DNA of 64,000 nucleotides, from assembly GCA_027946365.1 (NCBI GenBank), contig JAPEUQ010000003.1, positions 2,418,001 through 2,482,000 on the forward strand, given 5' to 3'. This stretch comes from Kalmusia sp. IMI 367209. Taxonomy: Eukaryota > Ascomycota > Dothideomycetes > Pleosporales > Didymosphaeriaceae. The number at the start of each line of letters is the position of its first letter. The stretch's first letter is position 1. The notes beneath the pieces were generated by a model. It saw only the letters and a program-made list of their open reading frames with translations, was not told the origin of the DNA and did not search any database. Both the position numbers and the translations under genes were made by a program. Positions 1 through 9,143 of the stretch are shown in pieces.

Positions 1-603
1 TGCCTTGTCGGCAGTGTCGAAGCGTTCGACGGGCGTACTGGTATTGTTTTCCGTCATGCGCAGCATCGCTGCGGGTGATCGCATGGAAGAAAGGCCTGCG
101 CGGTGCCGGTATCCAATTCTAGACATGATGACATCGTTCCCATCCTCTTCATCGGAAGAATTGGCAAGAGTGGCCATTGCGTCCATCTTTGCAGCCATCT
201 TTCCTTTCCGGAGCATGTTCCGGCCGGTGCCAATTGCACGCACGAGCTGTTCAAAAGCGCATTGTATTTGTCCATCGTAGTTGACCACGATCATGGTTCG
301 CGAGCGCATCTTCATAAAACCCGATTGCTGTCCGGACAGCGCCGACGGTGTTTTCCGCTTTCGTGTCGTCGGTTCGCTTTGGTGTGCTCCACCAGATGAC
401 TCTGGCTCTTCTCGTATGGCGTCGAGGTCGCGGATGGATTCGATGGATCCGGTCCTCCGTTTCATGGGCAGCGAGCGCGACACGGGGACTTTTGCAAGCT
501 CACTCTGCATCGCAATGATCTTGCTCTCAATCTCGGAGACATTCTTGAGCCACTGTGGGATGTTGTCGTGCAGGTAGGTGAACGACTTCTCGATGTCCGT
601 CAT
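1..603 (-). CDS. Unknown conserved-looking protein, 3' part cut by window edge
   Basis: An open frame runs leftwards from an ATG at 601-603 to the window edge without a stop, giving at least 201 residues; the C-terminus lies outside. The N-terminus (MTDIEKSFTYLHDNIPQWLK) looks helical. The middle holds a basic segment (TRKRK near residue 80), a hydrophobic, strand-like RTMIVVNYDGQIQ segment and a Lys/Met-rich helix (RNMLRKGKMAAKMDAMA), followed by an acidic SSDEEDGND patch and a Ser/Thr-rich tail. No signal peptide or membrane segment is visible. I do not recognise the family. Nuclear or cytosolic location is only a guess from the charged, low-complexity parts. The nearest gene on the other side is 2 kb away and diverges from it. 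Confidence 0.7.
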   Translation of the reverse strand, partial: MTDIEKSFTYLHDNIPQWLKNVSEIESKIIAMQSELAKVPVSRSLPMKRRTGSIESIRDLDAIREEPESSGGAHQSEPTTRKRKTPSALSGQQSGFMKMRSRTMIVVNYDGQIQCAFEQLVRAIGTGRNMLRKGKMAAKMDAMATLANSSDEEDGNDVIMSRIGYRHRAGLSSMRSPAAMLRMTENNTSTPVERFDTADKA

Positions 604-2637
604 GGCCGTGGTGCGGACACCCGCGGCGGGTGCGGGCAGTAGTACTAAGCGTGGGCAGGGGTTAGTGGGAACGGTGGACGTGTATCGACGCAGCGCCCTT
701 CAGCGCGGATGGTGTATCGCAAGCCGGAGCAAAGGTGTGTATAGAGGGAGGGCAGGCAAGCAGAGACAGCAGGACGAGGAGCAAAAGAGCCAGTGTGCAC
801 ACGGTCGGAGTGGGTTGAGGCGGCCGGGGATGTGCGAGCAATTATAAGAGCGGTTGGCGGGCAAGGGTACAACGAGGGGATCAGCAGTAGCTTGTCCGCT
901 GCCGGCATGCGGGATTAGCTGAGTACAGGCTCAGTACAGGCTCGCTTTTGCATGGCGGGCAGCTGCAGGAGGCAAGGACGCAGCGTTGTTAGGATTAATG
1001 GGGCCTGTACAGCGGCACTATTCGTTTGCCAGGGGATTTCAAATGTCCGTTTGGCCATCTTCACCCTTGGCGCCGCTTTATTGACCGGCGGCATGCCTGC
1101 ATCCTGCCCATCGACTTCCGCCGCGCGATATTGCCTCTGCCCAAGGGCCGCCGACGCTCTGCGGCCCGTGGCGTCTTACCAGAACGCCCGTTTCGAGGAC
1201 GAGATGCGCCAGCATTGCCCGTAAGCGGAAGTCTCCACGTGGGGACACTCTGGGCGCGATGAAACAGACTGCGCTTGCATCGGGACCTCCATCATCTGCT
1301 GCCCTTCCCAGCCGGCGGGCGGCTCGGGCGCCAGCAAACTGTGCCAATTGTGCCAACTGTGCCAACTGTGCCGTGAGGCGGTAAATGCCTTCTGCACGAG
1401 AGGGTGGGAACAGTGCATCCGCCGGGTTTCGATTCCTTCACCGAGTGGTTCTGACGACCGGCGGCAGCTCGCGGAAACGGCGGCAGATGGCCCAATGGAA
1501 TCGCCTCAAGCCCCTGTGCCTGCTCCCCATCATTGTCCAAGAGCCCCCCCGGTCGAGCTTCGACCTGCCCTTCCTTGTTCCTCATGCAGCACCATGCAGC
1601 TCGCTTTCGTGTCTTGCGGTGAACGTTGCCGGCCCTGATGCGCGAATAATCTACCGCCCTCAGGCTTGCAGATCAACACATCAACACTCGCGAACGATGC
1701 TACTCGCGGACGGAGCAGGTGACTGGCATGCCGATCGTCACGGGACGACCACGTCAACCGCCGGGCACCTGGGAGGCATGGCCGAGTCCCTCGCTGCAAG
1801 CTTCTGAATCGATGTGTCTCCTTCAGGTGTACGTCAAGCATGAACCTATCGGTAGGGATGTCTGAGCAGACTGGCCGCATGAACACAGTGTCCGCGAAAC
1901 GCTCGCCACGATGCGAACAAGGCGTGGCCCCTGCTGTCTCACCGCAAAAGGTTCTTGCGCATCCTGAAAAGGTATTAACATATAACTCCTATAGTCATGT
2001 ACGCTTGCTTTGCCAAGTACCCGCTACGGAGGACTGCTCCGGCGGCGTGCCTGTGCAATCACACGACGAGGAACCAAGCGTCAGTGCGCGTTTGAGTTTC
2101 ACAACTGGGCGAGAGGCCTGCACGTCAGTATTTCAACTTAAGATTTGATAGATTTGGTCGGCGACTTCTCTTGTGCTCCTGGCGGATAATCTCTGTCGAC
2201 CGTTGCCCGTCGGATGTAGTTAGGTAGAGGTAGTGAGGTAACGCTGGGACGCTTGCTATGAGGGTGCCCAAGACACGGATCGGCTGCCGCATCAAGCCCC
2301 GATCCTCTTTTTCGTCAGAACCTCACGAAGGTGCAACATCTTGAGTTTACGCTGGACAGTGTTCAGCGCGTCTCTTAGATTCTGACAGCCGCAACCCTAG
2401 GACCTCTCGGCTGCTGCAAGATCGTCTGAAGCTCCTAGCTCCTAGCTCCTGCGTGATCGGACAGCTCGCGTTCGATAGATGACGACATCACTAACTTGAG
2501 AACAACTCCAGCTCCATCATCACAATTGCCCTCCACTAACAAAGACCAAACTCACCAGCAAGCTTCTTCGAGCTCCTCAAACAGACACCATAGCTTCGAC
2601 CATCGCTCCCCGCCGCCTCGCGCGCCTCCTCCGCACT
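604..2637. other. Intergenic, no supported gene
   Basis: About 2 kb between two divergent genes. Open frames here, the longest being 140 codons at 1385-1807, have no recognisable domain and no consistent splice structure. It holds a short 9-bp tandem repeat (1341-1372), an 11-bp direct repeat near 920-945 and a triplicated CTCCTAG(CT) near 2433-2455 that probably lies in the promoter or leader of the downstream gene. Confidence 0.6.
1341..1372. repeat. 9-bp tandem repeat, about 3.5 copies
   Basis: GTGCCAATT / GTGCCAACT / GTGCCAACT / GTGCC in direct tandem. No gene overlaps it. It is a small microsatellite-like array. Confidence 0.8.
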
Positions 2638-3529
2638 ATGTCGTCCACGGCACCAGACGCTTCGGTGCTTCCCAAAGCACCGTGGAAGTCCTTGTTTAAC
2701 CAGCACATCTCCAAGATGGAGTCACCCGAGTTCGTGCTGGGTACAGTTGCTGCTGCCCCGCAAGGCTCACCCGTGCCGTATGTGCCCCGCGTCCGCTATT
2801 GCATTTTCCGCGGCTTTTGGACCGAGCTCCCAGAGAACAAGCACAACGATGCCGAGCGAAACCCGAAGGCGTACGAGAGTGATTGCCCGACTTTCACCAC
2901 CGATGTGCGAATGGAGAAGGTAGGCCAGCTGTTTGGAACTGGCGCAGGACACGCCGAAAGCGACAAGCAGACGCAAGGAAGCGGCGGCGGCGGTCCCGTG
3001 GAGGCTGTCTATTGGGTCAAGGAGACGAGCACACAATGGCGCATCAGGGGACATGCGTACGTGGTCGGCAATGACATTGAGGAGAGCGAGAACAGCAGCG
3101 GGGTCAGGACTGTGAAGAGCGAGGTTGGCAAGAGGATGAGGGTTGTTGACCAGGACAAGGAAAAGGACTGGAGCTGGTCCAGGGAGCTGACAGCCAGCTT
3201 TGGCAACCAGTCTCCAGGCATCAAAGGTGTGTCTCCCATGTGTGCGAGCATCGTTTGTACATCTAAGACTCTCAGGTTCCTTCCGAGCGCCGCCTCCAGG
3301 CCGTCCAACCAACGAACCGCACGACGACAAGAAGCTCGAGTTAGGCGCCAAAGTAGACGACCTTCATGACGAAGTTGCCCGTAGCAACTTCCGTCTCGTC
3401 ATCATCGTGCCAGAATCAGTAGAGCAGACGGACCTGAGCGATCCAGCCAAAGCCCGTCGATACCTATACACGTTCGATGAGAGCGCTCGGGCGAATGCTG
3501 GCTGGAGGACGCAGGAGCTATGGCCGTAA
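2638..3529 (+). CDS. Alr4036-type FMN-binding (pyridoxamine 5'-phosphate oxidase-like) protein
   Basis: Two exons, 2638-3226 and 3276-3529, joined over a 49-base GT-AG intron, encode 280 residues. The N-terminus has the family's APWKSLFNQHI opening, then LGTVAAAPQGSPVPYVPRVRYCIFRGFW, the strand pair that in PNPOx-like split barrels lines the flavin. The C-terminal half has SPGIKGSFRAPPPGRP, joined exactly across the intron, which is the hallmark of the fungal Pyridox_oxase_2 (Alr4036) group. Known members bind flavin; the substrate of fungal members is mostly unknown, so a direct role in vitamin B6 metabolism is not claimed. A Gly/Ser-rich insert (GSGGGG, about residues 115-120) looks like a loop. 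The ATG at 2638 is the first in frame and directly precedes conserved sequence. Confidence 0.85.
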
Positions 3530-4931
3530 TTTTCCGATGCGCATACATGGCACGTACAGCGGGACGTTAGCTCGTCGATCATAGAAGCATGGTTTGCGGC
3601 AGAACACTTGGTTTGCGTAGCGGGATATGGAGTCCAAGCCACATCAATGTATCATATGAATCATCCTATGCGCGAAGTCCTCGGTTTTTGCTGTGCCGCA
3701 GTGCCGCAGTGCCGCAGTGCGACAGGAACCGCGTGCAAGTCAATATATGCACTATGCGCGCGCTTGTCCTCCCACTCTGGCACATGGACTCGGTGACTCC
3801 GTTCGGGGCAGACGAATGCACGCCGCTACGGTACCTTCAATATCTTCAAATTTTCAAACCGTCAGGGCTAAGCGAACATGCAAATTGCAGCCAGAGCCGT
3901 TGACGACTTGCACTCGGGAGGCGTAACGCCTCCCGCACCCACTCCCGCGCCTGCACGCGCCTTCCCCATGCGGCCGTCGCAAATCATCTCTACCATTCGC
4001 ATCTGCCGTGCCACCACACAACACAAATTGGCCTCGCATTCGGGTCAACTCAGCACTCCGACGACTGCGAATCCGACCTTGTGGCTCAAGTCGGCGACCT
4101 CTTTGTACGAGCAGAGGTACGCTACGGTGTGCGCGCAGTGTGCATTGCGCGAGTACGAAGCCAGGACAACCCTCCGGGGTATGCTGCAACCTCTGTGTCG
4201 CAATCACGCGTGGTAAGCCTATGGAAGAACGCCAGTCGGTGAGCGGTTTCCACCGTGTCCAGGTGCAACTTTCTTCGTTTTGAGTTTGCGGCCGAACGTC
4301 TTCGATATCCTCAACGTGCAATGTCTGCCTACGCTACGCACGTAGCAGCATGCAGTCTCGCGTACACTAAACGCTTTCCGTGCGCTGTATAGTGCCGAGC
4401 CTCTGCACCATGGATGGCGGCGCAAGACGGACCGAGCCTAGCCAGCTCACCGTTCGTTCGTTCCCCTTCCGCTCCTGATTCGATTCGACGCCCTTTTGCC
4501 TGCACGGATATTGCGTCGATTGCGGACATAGCTGCTTGGTCCAGTGGTTCTGTGCCGCCAAAGGTGTTGCGACGACATTTTACGAGTTGGAATCGGCTAA
4601 AACGATCGCCCCTTGCGTCGCGTGGGAGAGAGGGACATGTTCTATTCTTGGATCGGAGCAGGTGACGAACAGGGTCTTTAGCCACACCTTCTCATTGGCT
4701 TCTGTGCAATGCATGTTACTCCAGGATCCCTCAGCCAAACGTGAAATGCACCAAGGCTGTAGGTTTTTGGAAAAGCAGCGACAATTGACCTGGTCATGTA
4801 TGCTGATGTATTCGTGCAGAGCTACGGTATCATGTCCTACTACGCAAATGCTAACCCCAATCAAGTCTGTACTGCGCTCATAACGATCCAGGCCCATCAG
4901 TAGACAGACAATTGTATCTTCCACTCTAAAT
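3530..4931. other. Intergenic between convergent genes, no supported gene
   Basis: About 1.4 kb between the 3' end of the flavin-protein gene and the 3' end of the LPMO gene. Open frames of 112-155 codons on both strands show no family features. It contains an 8-bp tandem repeat at 3693-3720 (GTGCCGCA, 3.5 copies). Confidence 0.55.
3693..3720. repeat. 8-bp tandem repeat (GTGCCGCA), 3.5 copies
   Basis: Three full copies of GTGCCGCA followed by GTGC. It lies downstream of the flavin-protein gene and is not coding. Confidence 0.8.
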
Positions 4932-6111
4932 CTAACCTTGCCAGACCGCAGGACCAGGTGCTTTGTACTCAGTAAGCCTGAGTTGCTCGATTGGTAAGCC
5001 CATCTCAACATCTTGAGTAAAAGGCAACAGAAGACCTGCAGAGGTATAAGCTCCGTATCTCTTCACGAGATAAGCTCCGACCACTCACCGATATCATCGG
5101 GCTCGTAAGCTCCAGGAAACTTGACAAATCCGGTGGGGGTTCCAGGCTTCACCGACGCATCAGGCGCATGAATGTTCACCAACGCACAATTCACAAAGAA
5201 CTGCACGAAGCCAGCCGAGTACGAATTCGGGTATATGTATTCAAACCGGAGTAGATACGCGCCGGGCGGTGTAGTACGCGGGAGCGTAAAATTGTACTAT
5301 CACACTGCATATCAGCACATGCTAGACATTTTTCTCGGAAGAGCACATACGTCTGTTTGCACCTTTTGATTCTCACTCCAGCGGGACCAAAGCGGCCAAT
5401 CCGTATCGTTCTTCGGCCCCGCGTACGCAACCTTGAACCAGTCCCCCTCGCCGCGGTAGGACTTGAGGTCGTCGTTGGGCGCGCGGGAGAGCCATACCTG
5501 CGCAGGACCGGGATGGAAGAAGTAGCCTATGCCCCAGCCGGGGCGGACGTCCTTTTCGTTCAGGGTACGGAAGCCAATTTCTTCGCCCGCCACGATGTCT
5601 GCGATCTCCGTCTGTCCCAGCATCTTGAAGGCTGCGCGGCCGCAGGTGATGTTTGATGTGTTGAGGAAGTGGTCCGAGTACAGAGGCGTGATCATGCCGG
5701 CGGGGTCGTAGCCTCCGTAGAGGTCTGCAGCGTGTGAAGAGCTAGAGTGAGAAGGTTGAGCATGTGGGTCGTGGATATCTTAGCTTACCATCCGGAGCGG
5801 CTACTTTGCTATCACAGGACTTGTCAGTCTAATTGCAGATTTCGGGAATGAAAAGAAAACACATGAGATGCCAAAGGTCTGAAGGAAATGAGGGCGTCGA
5901 TCATACATCCTAGGTCAACTCGGTCCACAACACCAGTGCAGATTCATGGCCTAACACTGTCTGATCGTTTGGGAAGCGCGAAGAGGGAAACTTACAGCAC
6001 ATGTTTCCAGAGACCAGTATCGGTCCCGTTAACGAGCAGGTGGGCAGTCGTAAAATGGGCATTCGCTTGAGCGGCGATGCCCGTGAGGGCTATCAAAACT
6101 GTGGTGAGCAT
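4932..6111 (-). CDS. AA9 lytic polysaccharide monooxygenase (GH61), secreted
   Basis: Five exons: 6111-5996, 5808-5789, 5724-5351, 5296-5089, 5035-4932; 273 residues, phases consistent. An 18-residue signal peptide ends at NA|H, leaving His1 as the first mature residue (HFTTAHLLVNG), the N-terminal half of the AA9 copper histidine brace. The second brace His is in GYFFHPGPAQVWLSRAP, followed by GDWFKVAYAGP. The C-terminal core has PPGAYLLRFEYIYP, then VQFFVNCALVNI, and ends in PGPAVWQG as in many AA9 enzymes. AA9 enzymes oxidatively cut cellulose and related glucans. The usual axial Tyr (QxYxxC) is Phe here (QFFVNC). Exon 2 is only 20 bases; it was chosen because it alone keeps the frame and supplies the AAPDDLYGG motif. 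The upstream neighbour diverges and is also secreted. Confidence 0.88.
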
Positions 6112-6820
6112 GTCGTGTTTCAAAATCAAGAGAAAAGTCATGTCAATAACTCATCTCCTGAAAGCTAATCCACAAAGCACTTCTTATTATACTCCTTCCT
6201 TTCAGATACGTACCCCCTCCTCTCAAGACAGTATCCTCACTATTACAGAAATTCTGCATACCTAGATTGAGCTGCATATGTAAGGTCATATGGTATCGAC
6301 TAACTCTCTTGTTGGCATACTACGCAGTGGGTAGCGTTTCCTCTCTCATGCGTGTCAACTACGATTAGGCACTCGAGTTTCCGCAATGGGTCGTTCCGTA
6401 CTTTACGATATCTAAACTGATTGGGCGGATTAAACATACAGCAATAATGTTTAAGGTAGCGTGACATGGTGGAGTTGAGAGAATAATTAGCCTGAACATA
6501 GCAGCATACCACTTGCTTACGGACGTAGACGGCATGTGTAAACCGAGACGGTCTTGCCAATGAAACCCACGTTTAAGGAGTCATTTTTTCTTAGGATTTG
6601 ACTTCATGCATTGCAGCGTTAAATAAATACTTGGCGGGCTTTGCAGTTATAGCACTTAGAAATGTATACGACTCGGTGCTACGTGTTAGACCGCGAATAT
6701 GTGATGCACGCATGAAACTCCCACAGTGAATTGTACGTTTTCCGCATATATACCACCAGACTAGACGATACCAAAAGTTGAGCAATTCGTTGCCTGTGAA
6801 TCTATTCGTCACCACCCACC
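6112..6820. promoter_or_regulatory. Divergent promoter region of two secreted-protein genes
   Basis: 709 bases between the start codons of the LPMO (leftwards) and the secreted protein (rightwards). It is AT-richer than the coding DNA and has no open frame with family features. I infer that it carries both promoters; no specific operator was identified. Confidence 0.5.
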
Positions 6821-7533
6821 ATGTTCCTCCTCAAATCACCTCTTCAGCCAGCAGCCCTTCTGCTCGCTCTTTTTAATACTGCGAGCGCAGCAATCCCCCA
6901 CGACAACCTCATCATCGACGACCCCAACCTCTTCAACACCACACTTTTCATATCCAAAGACCGGGCCCTCGGCTTCGACATTTCCACCACCGGCCCCTCA
7001 CCAAGCTACCTCGTCGCCATCGAAAACACCAGCTTCGCCAACCCCATGGACAGAAGCTTCTCGAAGCGAGCCCAATGGCACAACGCGGGTCCCATCGCAG
7101 AGTACTGGCTGGGCGACTGGGAGGTCGAAGCCGACATCGAGCTCGACGCAGGCATAACCGCATACGTCGATATGTCCATATCCATCGAAGGCATATCCCA
7201 ACCAGTACGTCGAATCCTCCACATGCCTGTTTACTCCTGCGCTTTGTCGTTCTGATCAACACTTAGGTGCAAGACGTCCAACGGATCCTCATGATCCCCG
7301 GCCCAACGTCGAAGCGCAGCTTCTCCGGCCGCGCCACGCCCGTCCCGCCCGCCGACGGCCACGGGTACTGCTCCGGGCTGGATCCGGGCGTGCGGACGTT
7401 CGTCGTGTCTGCGACGGTGCTCCAGTTTACGGTGGGGCTGTTGCGGACTGCGAATGCGAGTGAGACTGCCACGGGGGCGGTTTGGGTGGAACAGCGAGAA
7501 GGCGCTGTCTTTTCGGACGAAGATCTTGGCTGA
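6821..7533 (+). CDS. Unknown secreted protein, probably frameshifted near its end
   Basis: Exons 6821-7204 and 7267-7533 with a 62-base intron give 216 residues as the sequence stands. An N-terminal signal peptide is clear (LLLALFNTASA|A). The mature part has beta-type sequence (GFDISTTGPSPSYLVAIENTS) and GDWEVEADIELDAG, with NTT, NTS and NAS glycosylation sites. I do not recognise the family. At 7473-7477 there is a run of five G. One base fewer would put the frame onto a downstream stretch ending at a stop at 7634-7636 that carries five cysteines, while the in-frame product has only one. The downstream stretch reads like secreted-protein sequence, so the real C-terminus is probably there and the annotated stop at 7533 an effect of an indel, real or a sequencing error. 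Confidence 0.7.
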
Positions 7534-7818
7534 AGAGGGATGCTCGAGGGTCGATTTGGATTGTGCTAAGGATCGGACTGGGTTCGAGCTGTGTACGAAC
7601 TATGCTCACTCCGTGGGACCTTGTTTGGAATGTTAGTGTCGTGAATGATGTGTTCTTGTCTCAACGCGGGGGTCTAGGAATGGTTGAATTGGAATTGATG
7701 TCGGGGTTTACCCAATATCTAAAAAGTCTATTAACTATACAATGGATCGTAATGAGACCCCGAAAAAGGAGACATAAGCCTGACAATCGTACACGTTAAG
7801 ATGTGAGCCCCGCTACAT

Positions 7819-9143
7819 CTACCCGCGGAACGCAACACCACGCTTCTTCTTCTCATCTGGCGTCGTCTTGATCGGCGCCGTCTCACCCATGGTAGCACCA
7901 ACCGGGATCTGGTCAAGAGGAATGTTCTTGCAGTCAGCCTGCGCATTGGACCACCCGACACTCTCATAATGATGCGGCTGCTCGATATCGAACTTCTGCC
8001 CATCGCCCAGCGTGATGCGCGTCACAGCCGTGAAATCAGTTGCGTACGTTCCCCCTGGTCGTCAGCGCGGTGCAGTGTACCGCCTCTCCAGGCGCCAGTA
8101 TACCGCCCTGAGTGTACGTCAAAGTCATCTCGTCGGACGTAGCAATCGCCTCTGAGTGCGTCTTGGTGTATGTGTAGGAGTACTGCGTGCTGGTCTCGGC
8201 AGTCACCTTTGCGAAGAGCGGGACGTCGATCTCGGCGCTGATCTTGAAGCCGATGCTGGCGCCGAAGGCGTGGCTGTCTTGGTCGGTCACGGTCTTGGTT
8301 GACGCTTTTTTGACTGATTTGTCGAACTTGTAGGTTTGGTTGGAGGACCCCGCTGGGCTGGTGTTGGAGTAGTACAGGTCGTCGAGGGAGATGGATTCGA
8401 TACCCCTGAAAATGGGCTGTCAGCATTTGAAAGACTGAAAAGGAGCGGATGATGTACTTTTGCTTCTCGTTCCACTCGGCAAGGTTAGATGACTCGGGTG
8501 GGTACTTGAATGCCGTGACTTCGGAGTCCACAATGTCGGCGGACATGAGCATCCACTCAAGGGTATCTAGGAAATCGCCAGACCTCCCGTGACTAAACAT
8601 CGTCAGCAAGTATCCCTAGTATAAAGGTATGGGAACGACTCACGCGCCAAGCAGCAGGCCAGTGTGCAGCTCCACCGGCTCGCCTCCGTAACTCCCCGTG
8701 TCACTCCCAACATTGAGCGACTTGCCTCCGGCATCGATCCAGATACGGCCCACAGCATCGCCACCATATCCGCCCCAATTATTCGCCCTGTTAAGCTTGG
8801 TGACAGGCGCACCCACGTCCCACTCAATAACCCCTCGCTCGGTGATATCTCCAGTCGTACTTCCACGGATAGGACTAACCCATCCGTCCGAGAATGTAAG
8901 TCGAATACCGCGAACATGGTACATGGCCGACCAGACTTCGACCTTCTTCACGACAGCGCCATACTGCCATCGGGTATCGCACCACTCGTATGGGCCTTCC
9001 TTGTCCCAGTCTTTGCCGGAAGTAGAAGTGCTTCCCTTGGGTGCATTCTCACACATGTTGATGTTGTCAGCTCGGTCCTGTGCCGAAGCCACCGAGAAGA
9101 GAGCGGCAGCTCCGAGGAGGAGCTGTTCGTACAAGAAACGCAT
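7819..9143 (-). CDS. Secreted aerolysin-like protein with N-terminal lectin-like domain; frame broken near the 3' end
   Basis: Exons 9143-8644, 8592-8458 and 8405 onwards. A signal peptide (LLLGAAALFSVASA|Q) precedes a Gly/Trp-rich domain of about 150 residues (NNWGGYGGD, GGEPVELHTG) resembling jacalin-like lectin folds. The second half alternates Ser/Thr with hydrophobic residues (YSYTYTKTHSEAIATSD, MTLTYTQGG) as in the aerolysin/natterin/ETX-MTX2 pore-forming fold. The frame breaks at a run of five C at 8051-8055 (plus strand): upstream coding ends at a stop near 8036, while the conserved-looking last 60-70 residues lie in another frame ending at 7819. In fungi such proteins are variously proposed as defence proteins or lectins; the target is unknown. 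It sits next to an LPMO gene and another secreted-protein gene. The family call rests on pattern, not alignment. Confidence 0.6.

Noticed and set aside
1385..1807. 140-codon plus-strand frame
   Set aside because: No domain, odd composition, overlapped by frames on the other strand; typical of GC-rich non-coding DNA.
4580..5011. 143-codon minus-strand frame
   Set aside because: Its right part overlaps the last LPMO exon in another frame, and the sequence has no family features.
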